A DNA stretch of 64,000 bases. It comes from Magicicada septendecula (Eukaryota; Arthropoda; Insecta; Hemiptera; Cicadidae). Shown here piece by piece: positions 22,586-36,244 of this stretch. Position numbers and translations under genes: made by a program. The notes below the pieces were generated by a model. The model worked only from the letters and a program-made list of their open reading frames with translations, did not search any database and was not told the DNA's origin. The stretch is from contig JAWRYS010000684.1 in assembly GCA_034769895.1 (NCBI GenBank), forward strand, positions 434,001 through 498,000. Direction: 5' to 3'. Position 1 is the first letter of the stretch, and each line of letters starts with the position of its first letter.

Positions 22586-23249
22586 TTATGCATTGCTGTA
22601 CTTTTGGTGGGATATAGGGATTTTATTTTTTATTAGAATTTATATACACCAGTAGACGAGTATTCTATCTCAATATCGTGGCTGATCATTTCTTTAAATT
22701 AATTGTTTATTTAACAAGTATAGTAAGTGTCACCTTTAAAGTTCATTTAAATTGGATGAATAATTATTTTAATTATTAATAGTAACTGTGAATGAAATTA
22801 TTTACCTTCATCAATTTATATACTGCATTTTAAAAGAAACCTATGATATAAATTTTATATTTTAAGAAATAGTTTAATGGGAGTTTTATTTTGAGGTTAA
22901 TGATTATTTTAAATTTTCAATTCATTGATGGTGACATAGCAATTATTTTCAGGGACTCAGTTAATATTTTTCAGGTGGCCTTGTTGAGAGGGTATACTTT
23001 TTTTGGTAACCATTTAGAAGGGGAATTCTAAATCACTGTTGTTTTTGTTATTAATATTATGAGATAGAATAATAAAACCATTGTTAATTATTTAATTCTT
23101 GAGTTTTTATTGCAAGTCCCGTCTTACTGGATCCAGCGCAATTTTTAGCTTCTCTAGGCCTTAGCCTAGTTTTAATTAACTTGTAACCCCTCTTTACAAA
23201 AAGAAATATTCTTTTTGTTTTAACTACTCAAAATGAAGTAGGGGTTTCA
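20337..23249 (+). mobile_element. Solo-LTR-like insertion, 2913 bp, copy 2
   Basis: Same ends, same unit position and same ATGT duplication as copy 1. The differences I see are 6 bp in the AT run and isolated substitutions (about 22737 and 22786). Two independent insertions at one base position are improbable, so this copy arose by duplication of array sequence containing copy 1. The 92-codon frame recurs at 20372-20650. Confidence 0.75.
22547..22581. repeat. (AT)n microsatellite, 35 bp
   Basis: The shorter allele of the AT run in insertion copy 2. Confidence 0.9.
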
Positions 23250-23253
23250 ATGT
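23250..23253. repeat. Target-site duplication ATGT, right copy (insertion 2)
   Basis: Directly follows the CA end of copy 2 and pairs with 20333-20336. Confidence 0.8.
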
Positions 23254-25593
23254 TACGTTACATATATAATTCTTAATTACCTCTAATATAACCTAAAGCG
23301 GATCCCATACTCCACTTTAGATTATTTCTAATCCTAATTTCTTACGCTACTGAGAGAAGCGGAATTTCACGAAGAAAATTTTTATTTACTTTTAACTACC
23401 ATCAGTTACAAACTATGCGAGAGTGGACACAATATACACAGGTGCATTGTATTATACACGCGGTGGTTTACTTCGGTACCAGTTCATAACAATAGGGGGT
23501 GGGTGATTGCTTACTACATTTCTCAACACGCTTTATTGTTCTCGAACAGGCCACGACCGGGTGTTTACACTATTCAACTATACTTTTATTATTATTTTCT
23601 TTTTGGTCTCTTTCTAAGAAACTTACCTTTTTCTTTATTTATTTATTATTTACTTTGGGGGAGATTTAAGAAACTTACTTAGAATTATTTCCTATTGAAT
23701 TACCATATTTATTTAGGACACTTTATTTACTTAGTTTTCAGATTACGTCAGTTTAAAAATTTACCGTTTTGGGGCATGGGGTTTAACACTTTATCTAACA
23801 GTGGAGGGTTAACTAAGTCATTTATTTATTTGAAATTTAAGTCACTATAAATACTTGCTCTACTATACTATACACAATTATTGCCTACACGTTTTAGTAC
23901 CTGGCAAACCATTAGCATGAGTAGTAAGAGAATTACCTCTCTTCTAAGAGAAAGACAAAAATTCCACACAGGCGTTATTGTAATGTCAACGATCAGCTGT
24001 TCGCTTGAATGTAGGTCACAGTAGTTTTCTTCAAACAATGGCATACTTGTTGTATGCGTGGGAACGCGAGAAACACACTTGGGTGTTGTTCTATATAACA
24101 ATAGCTCACGGCTATCTTTATCGACCGGTTTCAACTGGGGAAGCCAGTTTCAACAAGGGGTGAGTCCGATGCAATGATACACCCTTTACAAGTTACAGCC
24201 CGTAATAAGCTGAGTTTAGTTATTAATTGTCTTACGTTCTAATTTTAATTTCTGTAATTTTTTTTTTTTAGTAACAAAATTAAGTTACGAATTTATTTAC
24301 ACGTAATTAACCTGTTCTACTTTAGTCAAGAGTTTATATGTTTCACCGTGACGACAGACATACAATGCAGGCATATTCAGGAAACTACAGGTCTTGAATT
24401 GTCGCAATATAAACCTGTTAAAGACTGAACACTTTGACAAGCACTAAAATTCATGTACGTACTTGCATTGGTGTAATACAATGATAGTTTTTATTATTTT
24501 GCGTATCTAAATTAAATTGTACGCAAGTTCGCCCGTAATCTTATACAAAATAAATTCACAATGGTCAATTAATATAGTGTAATAATCTAGTAATGGTAGC
24601 GACAGTATTAACCGCTAATACATGAAATACATTATGTAAATTAATATTAACATGAAATACATTAACTGAGTGCATAGATCGGCAGAGAGTTACCTATTTT
24701 ATTTTACTACGTAACAATTATTTTACACGCGCAACTTTATACGTCACGATGCTTACAAACCTTTTTTTTTTAACTTTAGCAGAGTGGCGCAACTTTATAA
24801 CGTTCCGGGCTACGTTATAAATCCAGGGAACCCGATATAATCGACGCTAGCCAATTATACAGGCTGCCTACGTTGTAACAAACTGAAAATCAACACAACA
24901 CATAGAACAATAATATTTACTCTAATTATTAGGACACAAGGGAAGGTATTTTCACTGATTTATGCACTCACTTCAATCTGTCATGAGATGACATCTCTTT
25001 ATTAACAAATTATATATATAGATCCCATTACATAAAAATTTTCTCATATTGAAATAGTTAAAAGGGGTTTTCTGTCAAACAAGGGATCAAATTGATCATG
25101 TAATTTACCTCGGATCCGAGTCTCTTTAAATCTAGTAAAGACGTCTGAATTTTACTTTACTTATCAAAAGCTTGCATGATTACATGAACACCGTTTGAAG
25201 AATGGTATTATTTAGTTAAGGGATTAAAACTTATATCTCAAGATTAATGTTACAACGTATGATTTTAGAAATTACTGTTTACATTTCTTTTTGTTTTACT
25301 TAAAGCTTAGAGAAGATTATTGTCTTTTGAAAAGTGTCTGGCATGTATGAAAAGTTATAGTTTAAATGTACATAATTCTCGGTAGGCAAGCCACCGAGTC
25401 ACCTCTTAAATACGCTTTTGCTGTCCGTGTCCTGGGGCGTGAATCTTCGGAACTCTGGTAGTCGGGGTAGTCATCCGGGTCGTGTTTCCGGTGAAAGTCT
25501 TCTAGGTGTATTAATGAGGAGATGGATGTTATGCTGCGTGAAGTCGGGTTGATCCTCGGCGGTTCTGGTAAGTGTTGTATAGGTGGTAGTCGT

Positions 25594-28500
25594 CCGGATA
25601 TGCAGTTGAGCACGTCACATATTCACTGGTAGAGTAGTACTGGAGTTGGCATCTTCTTTCCTTTTTGTTTTTACATTACTATCTGAATTACATCACTCGA
25701 ACAATATTCGAGAGATCGTCTTTTAATTAACTTGAGACATCACCTTATATACGAGTTATTTTTTTTTTGTTATAACCACATTTCTTTAACAAATTCCTCA
25801 CTACATCTTATATATAAATATAACTAGCTCTCCACGTTTTTAGTGGTAGCTAACACGCATTTAAAAACTTAAAACAAACATTTTTTTGAATAGCCCTCGC
25901 TTGGAGGTGTTTACAGTCTGAACGCCGCATCGTAACTCTTGCATTGCTACAACAGGTAGATTGCAACGACGCGGAGTGAGTACTCCGCCATAATATAGTT
26001 CCAACTTTTTATTAAATATACATTCTTATAGTCAGACAAAATAAACTTTCTAGACTTATCTTGTTTACAGGGATTATTATAACTACTACTTGTGGCTTTA
26101 AATTATTAATTATTTACATTACGATTTTCATATATTTCTAAGTTACAGCCGGTTCGCTATGCACGTTGTGTCCGGAATTGGCAGGTCAACGCATGATAAT
26201 TTACTAAAGGGTTAACTGTATTATTCTCAACTTTTTACATTACGATTTTTTTTATTACTTATTTAGTTAGATTTTCTTAATTTAATTCTCATAACTATTA
26301 TGAGTTAGTTCAAGGGTATTTGGTTTAATCGTGCGATTTAAAGTACTTCCTTGCTTTCCATTTTTTTATATATTTTTATTATTAATATTTTTTTATTACC
26401 ATTTAAATCGTCACATACTCCGCCGCTTAAAATCGACATGGGGAAATTTTAATAAGGAAAATTCGAAAGTGGGGTACTGGGAGTATGCTTGCCGTTACTG
26501 TGTGAAGTTAAATTTAGTACACGATTTGTTTTCTCTATCTCTCTTGAAATTTATTTATTTCTTGTCTTGTTCTCATTCGTGAAATTCCCTTTATCTCGTT
26601 TCTTAATACGCTAACTTAGAATTTAATTCTTAATACTAATTTCCGTAACTCACAATATCGTGGCCCGACTGACATCGGCTTACTCTAACTACATCAGTTA
26701 GCTGTCAGCACTCTCTAATGATTACCATTCCACACTCTAACTATATCAGTTAGCTTTCTGCACCATCATTACCCTTTTCAGTCGGCGCCGTTGTGACTAT
26801 GTTACGTTACATATATAATTCTTAATTACCTCTAATATAACCTAAAGCGGATCCCATACTCCACTTTAGATTATTTCTAATCCTAATTTCTTACGCTACT
26901 GAGAGAAGCGGAATTTCACGAAGAAAATTTTTATTTACTTTTAACTACCATCAGTTACAAACTATGCGAGAGGGGACACACTCTACACAGGTGCATTGTA
27001 TTATACACGCGGTGGTTTACTTCGGTACCAGTTCATAACAATAGGGGGAGGGTGGCTGCTTACTACATTTCTCAACACGCTTTATTGTTCTCGAACAGGC
27101 CACGACCGGGTGTTTACACTATTCAACTATACTTTTATTATTATTTTCTTTTTGGTCTCTTTCTAAGAAACTTACCTTTTTCTTTATTTATTTATTATTT
27201 ACTTTGGGGGAGATTTAAGAAACTTACTTAGAATTATTTCCTTTTGAATTACCATATTTATTTAGGACACTTTATTTACTTAGTTTTCAGATTACGTCAG
27301 TTTAAAAATTTACTGTTTTGGGGCATGGGGTTTAACACTTTATCTAACAATGGAGGGTTAACTAAGTCATTTATTTATTTGAAATTTAAGTCACTATAAA
27401 TACTTGCTCTACTATACTATACACAATTATTGCCTACACGTTTTAGTACCTGGCAAACCATTAGCATGAGTAGTAAGAGAATTACCTCTCTTCTAAGAGA
27501 AAGACAAAAATTCCACACGGGCGTTATTGTAATGTCAACGATCAGCTGTTCGCTTGAATGTAGGTCACAGTAGTTTTCTTCAAACAATGGCATACTTGTT
27601 GTATGCGTGGGAACGCGAGAAACACACTTGGGTGTTGTTCTATATAACAATAGCTCACGGCTATCTTTATCGACCGGCTTCAACTGGGGAAGCCAGTTTC
27701 AACAAGGGGTGAGTCCGATGCAATGATACACCCTTTACAAGTTACAGCCCGTAATAAGCTGAGTTTAGTTATTAATTGTCTTACGTCCTAATTTTAATTT
27801 CTGTAATTTTTTTTTTTAGTAACAAAATTAAGTTACGAATTTATTTACACGTAATTAACCTGGTCTACTTTAGTCAAGAGTTTATATGTTTCACCGTGAC
27901 GACAGACATACAATGCAGGCATATTCAGGAAACTACAGGTCTTGAATTGTCGCAATATAAACCTGTTAAAGACTGAACACTTTGACAAGCACTAAAATTC
28001 ATGTACGTACTTGCATTGGTGTAATACAATGATAGTTTTTATTATTTTGCGTATCTAAATTAAATTGTACGCAAGTTCGTCCGTAATCTTATACAAAATA
28101 AATTCACAATGGTCAATTAATATAGTGTAATAATCTAGTAATGGTAGCGACAGTATTAACCGCTAATACATGAAATACATTATGTAAATTAATATTAACA
28201 TGAAATGCATTAACTGAGTGCATAGATCGGCAGAGAGTTACCTATTTTATTTTACTACGTAACAATTATTTTACACGCGTAACTTTATACGTCACGATGC
28301 TTACAAACCTTTTTTTTTAACTTTAGCAGAGTGGCGCAACTTTATAACGTTCCGGGCTACGTTATAAATCCAGGGAACCCGATATAATCGACGCTAGCCA
28401 ATTATACAGGCTGCCTACGTTGTAACAAACTGAAAATCAACACAACACATAGAACAATAATATTTACTCTAATTATTAGGACACAAGGGAAGGTATTTTC

Positions 28501-29145
28501 ACTGATTTATGCACTCACTTCAATCTGTCATAAGATGACATCTCTTTATTAACAAATTATATATATAGATCCCATTACATAAAAATTTTCTCATATTGAA
28601 ATAGTTAAAAGGGGTTTTCTGTCAAACAAGGGATCAAATTGATCATGTAATTTACCTCGGATCCGAGTCTCTTTAAATCTAGTAAAGACGTCTGAATTTT
28701 ACTTTACTTATCAAAAGCTTGCATGATTACATGAACACCGTTTGAAGAATGGTATTATTTAGTTAAGGGATTAAAACTTATATCTCAAGATTAATGTTAC
28801 AACGTATGATTTTAGAAATTACTGTTTACATTTCTTTTTGTTTTACTTAAAGCTTAGAGAAGATTATTGTCTTTTGAAAAGCCTCTGGCATGTATGAAAT
28901 ATTATATTTTAAATGTACATAATTCTCGGTAGGCAAGCCACCGAGTCACCTCTTAAATACGCTTTTGCTGTCCGTGTCCTGAGGCGTGAATCTTCGGAAC
29001 TCTGGTAGTCGGGGTAGTCATCCGGGTCGTGTTTCCGGTGAAAGTCTTCTAGGTGTATTAATGAGGAGAGGAGATGGATGTTATGCTGCGTGAAGTCGGG
29101 TTGATCCTCGGCGGTTCTGGTAAGTGTTGTATAGTTGGTAGTCGT
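25594..29145 (-). repeat. Array unit U5
   Basis: A standard 3552-bp unit. It has TTTTATATATTT near 26364, shared with U6, and the 6-bp GAGGAG duplication near its right end, shared with U2 and U6. Confidence 0.9.
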
Positions 29146-32100
29146 CCGGATATGCAGTTGAGCACGTCACATATTCACTGGTAGAGTAGTACTGGAGTTG
29201 GCATCTTCTTTCCTTTTTGTTTTTACATTACTATCTGAATTACATCACTCGAACAATATTCGAGAGATCGTCTTTTAATTAACTTGAGACATCACCTTAT
29301 ATACGAGTTATTTTTTTTTTCTTATAACCACATTTCTTTAACAAATTCCTCACTACATCTTATATATAAATATAACTAGCTCTCCACGTTTTTAGTGGTA
29401 GCTAACACGCATTTAAAAACTTAAAACAAACATTTTTTTGAATAGCCCTCGCTTGGAGGTGTTTACAGTCTGAACGCCGCATCGTAACTCTTGCATTGCT
29501 ACAACAGGTAGATTGCAACGACGCGGAGTGAGTACTCCGCCATAATATAGTTCCAACTTTTTATTAAATATATATTCTTATAGTCAGACAAAATAAACTT
29601 TCTAGACTTATCTTGTTTACAGGGATTATTATAACTACTACTTGTGGCTTTAAATTATTAATTATTTACATTACGATTTTCAGATATTTCTAAGTTACAG
29701 CCGGTTCGCTATGCACGTTGTGTCCGGAATTGGCAGGTCAACGCATGATAATTTACTAAAGGGTTAACTGTATTATTCTCAACTTTTTACATTACGATTT
29801 TTTTTATTACTTATTTAGTTAGATTTTCTTAATTTAATTCTCATAACTATTATGAGTTAGTTCAAGGGTATTTGGTTTAATCGTGCGATTTAAAGTACTT
29901 CCTTGCTTTCCATTTTTTTATATATTTTTATTATTAATATTTTTTTATTACCATTTAAATCGTCACATACTCCGCCGCTTAAAATCGACATGGGGAAATT
30001 TTAATAAGGAAAATTCGAAAGTGGGGTACTGGGAGTATGCTTGCCGTTACTGTGTGAAGTTAAATTTAGTACACGATTTGTTTTCTCTATCCCTCTTGAA
30101 ATTTATTTATTTCTTGTCTTGTTCTCATTCGTGAAATTCCCTTTATCTCGTTTCTTAATACGCTAACTTAGATTTTAATTCTTAATACTAATTTCCGTAA
30201 CTCACAATATCGTGGCCCAACTGACATCGGCTTACTCTAACTACATCAGTTAGCTGTCAGCACTCTCTAATGATTACCTTGCCACACTCTAACTATATCA
30301 GTTAGCTTTCTGCACCATCATTACCCTTTTCAGTCAGCGCCGTTGTGACTATGTTACGTTACATATATAATTCTTAATTACCTCTAATATAACCTAAAGC
30401 GGATCCCATACTCCCCTTTAGATTATTTCTAATCCTAATTTCTTACGCTACTGAGAGAAGCGGAATTTCACGAAGATAATTTTTATTTACTTTTAACTAC
30501 CATCAGTTACAAACTATGCGAGAGGGGACACACTCTACACAGGTGCATTGTATTATACACGCGGTGGTTTACTTCGGTACCAGTTCATAACAATAGGGGG
30601 AGGGTGGCTGCTTACTACATTTCTCAACACGCTTTATTGTTCTCGAACAGGCCACGACCGGGTGTTTACACTATTCAACTATACTTTTATTATTATTTTC
30701 TTTTTGGTCTCTTTCTAAGAAACTTACCTTTTTCTTTATTTATTTATTATTTACTTTGGGGGAGATTTAAGAAACTTACTTAGAATTATTTCCTATTGAA
30801 TTACCATATTTATTTAGGACACTTTATTTACTTAGTTTTCAGATTACGTCAGTTTAAAAATTTACTGTTTTGGGGCATGGGGTTTAACACTTTATCTAAC
30901 AATGGAGGGTTAACTAAGTCATTTATTTATTTGAAATTTAAGTCACTATAAATACTTGCTCTACTATACTATACACAATTATTGCCTACACGTTTTAGTA
31001 CCTGGCAAACCATTAGCATGAGTAGTAAGAGAATTACCTCTCTTCTAAGAGAAAGACAAAAATTCCACACAGGCGTTATTGTAATGTCAACGATCAGCTG
31101 TTCGCTTGAATGTAGGTCACAGTAGTTTTCTTCAAACAATGGCATACTTGTTGTATGCGTGGGAACGCGAGAAACACACTTGGGTGTTGTTCTATATAAC
31201 AATAGCTCACGGCTATCTTTATCGACCGGTTTCAACTGGGGAAGCCAGTTTCAACAAGGGGTGAGTCCGATGCAATGATACACCCTTTACAAGTTACAGC
31301 CCGTAATAAGCTGAGTTTAGTTATTAATTGTCTTACGTTCTAATTTTAATTTCTGTAATTTTTTTGTTAGTAACAAAATTAAGTTACGAATTTATTTACA
31401 CGTAATTAACCTGGTCTACTTTAGTCAAGAGTTTATATGTTTCACCGTGACGACAGACATACAATGCAGGCATATTCAGGAAACTACAGGTCTTGAATTG
31501 TCGCAATATAAACCTGTTAAAGACTGAACACTTTGACAAGCACTAAAATTCATGTACGTACTTGCATTGGTGTAATACAATGATAGTTTTTATTATTTTG
31601 CGTATCTAAATTAAATTGTACGGAAGTTCGTCCGTAATCTTATACAAAATAAATTCACAATGGTCAATTAATATAGTGTAATAATCTAGTAATGGTAGCG
31701 ACAGTATTAACCGCTAATACATGAAATACATTATGTAAATTAATATTAACATGAAATACATTAACTGAGTGCATAGATCGGCAGAGAGTTACCTATTTTA
31801 TTTTACTACGTAACAATTATTTTACACGCGCAACTTTATACGTCACGATGCTTACAAACCTTTTTTTTTTAACTTTAGCAGAGTGGCGCAACTTTATAAC
31901 GTTCCGGGCTACGTTATAAATCCAGGGAACCCGATATAATCGACGCTAGCCAATTATACAGGCTGCCTACGTTGTAACAAACTGAAAATCAACACAACAC
32001 ATAGAACAATAATATTTACTCTAATTATTAGGACACAAGGGAAGGTATTTTCACTGATTTATGCACTCACTTCAATCTGTCATAAGATGACATCTCTTTA

Positions 32101-32697
32101 TTAACAAATTATATATATAGATCCCATTACATAAAAATTTTCTCATATTGAAATAGTTAAAAGGGGTTTTCTGTCAAACAAGGGATCAAATTGATCATGT
32201 AATTTACCTCGGATCCGAGTCTCTTTAAATCTAGTAAAGACGTCTGAATTTTACTTTACTTATCAAAAGCTTGCATGATTACATGAACACCGTTTGAAGA
32301 ATGGTATTATTTAGTTAAGGGATTAAAACTTATATCTCAAGATTAATGTTACAACGTATGATTTTAGAAATTACTGTTTACATTTCTTTTTGTTTTACTT
32401 AAAGCTTAGAGAAGATTATTGTCTTTTGAAAAGCCTCTGGCATGTATGAAATGTTATATTTTAAATGTACATAATTCTCGGTAGGCAAGCCACCGAGTCA
32501 CCTCTTAAATACGCTTTTGCTGTCCGTGTCCTGAGGCGTGAATCTTCGGAACTCTGGTAGTCGGGGTAGTCATCCGGGTCGTGTTTCCGGTGAAAGTCTT
32601 CTAGGTGTATTAATGAGGAGAGGAGATGGATGTTATGCTGCGTGAAGTCGGGTTGATCCTCGGCGGTTCTGGTAAGTGTTGTATAGTTGGTAGTCGT
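29146..32697 (-). repeat. Array unit U6
   Basis: A standard unit with the GAGGAG duplication. Private changes include a substitution inside the GGCGCC motif (AGCGCC near 30336) and a T run shortened by a G near 31364. Confidence 0.9.
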
Positions 32698-35600
32698 CCG
32701 GATATGCAGTTGAGCACGTCACATATTCACTGGTAGAGTAGTACTGGAGTTGGCATCTTCTTTCCTTTTTGTTTTTACATTACTATCTGAATTACATCAC
32801 TCGAACAATATTCGAGAGATCGTCTTTTAATTAACTTGAGACATCACCTTATATACGAGTTATTTTTTTTTTCTTATAACCACATTTCTTTAACAAATTC
32901 CTCACTACATCTTATATATAAATATAACTAGCTCTCCACGTTTTTAGTGGTAGCTAACACGCATTTAAAAACTTAAAACAAACATTTTTTTGAATAGCCC
33001 TCGCTTGGAGGTATTTACAGTCTGAACGCCGCATCGTAACTCTTGCATTGCTACAACAGGTAGATTGCAACGACGCGGAGTGAGTACTCCGCCATAATAT
33101 AGTTCCAACTTTTTATTAAATATACATTCTTATAGTCAGACAAAATAAACCTTCTAGACTTATCTTGTTTACAGGGATTATTATAACTACTACTTGTGGC
33201 TTTAAATTATTAATTATTTACATTACGATTTTCAGATATTTCTAAGTTACAGCCGGTTCGCTATGCACGTTGTGTCCGGAATTGGCAGGTCAACGCATGA
33301 TAATTTACTAAAGGGTTAACTGTATTATTCTCAACTTTTTACATTACGATTTTTTTTATTACTTATTTAGTTAGATTTTCTTAATTTAATTCTCATAACT
33401 ATTATGAGTTAGTTCAAGGGTATTTGGTTTAATCGTGCGATTTAAAGTACTTCCTTGCTTTCCATTTTTTTTAATATTTTTATTATTAATATTTTTTTAT
33501 TACCATTTAAATCGTCACATACTCCGCCGCTTAAAATCGACATGGGGAAATTTTTTTAAGGAAAATTCGAAAGTGGGGTACTGGGAGTATGCTTGCCGTT
33601 ACTGTGTGAAGTTAAATTTAGTACACGATTTGTTTTCTCTATCTCTCTTGAAATTTATTTATTTCTTGTCTTGTTCTCATTCGTGAAATTCCCTTTATCT
33701 CGTTTCTTAATACGCTAACTTAGATTTTAATTCTTAATACTAATTTCCGTAACTCACAATATCGTGGCCCGACTGACATCGGCTAACTCTAACTACATCA
33801 GTTAGCTGTCAGCACTCTCTAATGATTACCTTGCCACACTCTAACTATATCAGTTAGCTTTCTGCACCATCATTACCCTTTTCAGTCGGCGCCGTTGTTA
33901 CTATGTTACGTTACATATATAATTCTTAATTACCTCTAATATAACCTAAAGCGGATCCCATACTCCACTTTAGATTATTTCTAATCCTAATTTCTTACGC
34001 TACTGAGAGAAGCGGAATTTCACGAAGGTAATTTTTATTTACTTTTAACTACCATCAGTTACAAACTATGCGAGAGGGGACACACTCTACACAGGTGCAT
34101 TGTATTATACACGCGGTGGTTTACTTCGGTACCAGTTCATAACAATAGGGGGAGGGTGGCTGCTTACTACATTTCTCAACACGCTTTATTGTTCTCGAAC
34201 AGGCCACGACCGGGTGTTTACACTATTCAACTATACTTTTATTATTATTTTCTTTTTGGTCTCTTTCTAAGAAACTTACCTTTTTCTTTCTTTATTTATT
34301 ATTTACTTTGGGGGAGATTTAAGAAACTTACTTAGAATTATTTCCTATTGAATTACCATATTTATTTAGGACACTTTATTTACTTAGTTTTCAGATTACG
34401 TCAGTTTAAAAATTTACTGTTTTGGGGCATGGGGTTTAACACTTTATCTAACAATGGAGGGTTAACTAAGTCATTTATTTATTTGAAATTTAAGTCACTA
34501 TAAATACTTGCTCTACTATACTATACACAATTATTGCCTACACGTTTTAGTACCTGGCAAACCATTAGCATGAGTAGTAAGAGAATTACCTCTCTTCTAA
34601 GAGAAAGACAAAAATTCCACACAGGCGTTATTGTAATGTCAACGATCAGCTGTTCGCTTGAATGTAGGTCACAGTAGTTTTCTTCAAACAATGGCATACT
34701 TGTTGTATGCGTGGGAACGCGAGAAACACACTTGGGTGTTGTTCTATATAACAATAGCTCACGGCTATCTTTATCGACCGGTTTCAACTGGGGAAGCCAG
34801 TTTCAACAAGGGGTGAGTCCGATGCAATGATACACCCTTTACAAGTTACAGCCCGTAATAAGCTGAGTTTAGTTATTAATTGTCTTACGTTCTAATTTTA
34901 ATTTCTGTATTTTTTTTTTTTAGTAACAAAATTAAGTTACGAATTTATTTACACGTAATTAACCTGGTCTACTTTAGTCAAGAGTTTATATGTTTCAACG
35001 TGACGACAGACATACAATGCAGGCATATTCAGGAAACTACAGGTCTTGAATTGTCGCAATATAAACCTGATAAAGACTGAACACTTTGAAAAGCACTAAA
35101 ATTCATGTACGTACTTGCATTGGTGTAATACAATGATAGTTTTTATTATTTTTCGTATCTAAATTAAATTGTACGCAAGTTCGTCCGTAATCTTATACAA
35201 AATAAATTCACAATGGTCAATTAATTTAGTGTAATAATCTAGTAATGGTAGCGACAGTATTAACCGCTAATACATGAAATACATTATGTAAATTAATATT
35301 AACATGAAATACATTAACTGAGTGCATAGATCGGCAGAGAGTTACCTATTTTATTTTACTACGTAACAATTATTTTACACGCGCAACTTTATACGTCACG
35401 ATGCTTACAAACCTTTTTTTTTAACTTTAGCAGAGTGGCGCAACTTTATAACGTTCCGGGCTACGTTATAAATCCTGGGAACCCGATATAATCGACGCTA
35501 GCCAATTATACAGGCTGCCTACGTTGTAACAAACTGAAAATCAACACAACACATAGAACAATAATATTTACTCTAATTATTAGGACACAAGGGAAGGTAT

Positions 35601-36244
35601 TTTCACTGATTTATGCACTCACTTCAATCTGTCATAAGATGACATCTCTTTATTAACAAATTATATATATAGATCACATTACATAAAAATTTTCTCATAT
35701 TGAAATAGTTAAAAGGGGTTTTCTGTCAAACAAGGGATCAAATTGATAATGTAATTTACCTCGGATCCGAGTCTCTTTAAATCTAGTAAAGACGTCTGAA
35801 TTTTACTTTACTTATCAAAAGCTTGCATGATTACATGAACACCGTTTGAAGAATGGTATTATTTAGTTAAGGGATTAAAACTTATATCTCAAGATTAATG
35901 TTACAACGTATGATTTTAGAAATTACTGTTTACATTTCTTTTTGTTTTACTTAAAGCTTAGAGAAGATTATTGTCTTTTGAAAAGCCTCTGGCATGTATG
36001 AAAAGTTATATTTTAAATGTACATAATTCTCGGTAGGCAAGCCACCGAGTCACCTCTTAAATACGCTTTTGCTGTCCGTGTCCTGAGGCGTGAATCTTCG
36101 GAACTCTGGTAGTCGGGGTAGTCATCCGGGTCGTGTTTCCGGTGAAAGTCTTCTAGGTGTATTAATGAGGAGATGGATGTTATGCTGCGTGAAGTCGGGT
36201 TGATACTCGGCGGTTCTGGTAAGTGTTGTATAGGTGGTAGTCGT
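32698..36244 (-). repeat. Array unit U7
   Basis: A standard unit. Its right half has the 'A' variant set (CAACGTGAC near 34998 and CCTGATAAAG near 35066) that recurs in U10, U12 and U13. Confidence 0.9.

Larger units (their letters stand above)
19129..25593 (-). repeat. Array unit U4 with 2.9-kb insertion
   Basis: Carries the second copy of the insertion. Just right of it there are changes not in U2 (near 23374, 23417 and 23509), so the duplicated block ends close to or within this region, or has since diverged. Confidence 0.9.
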
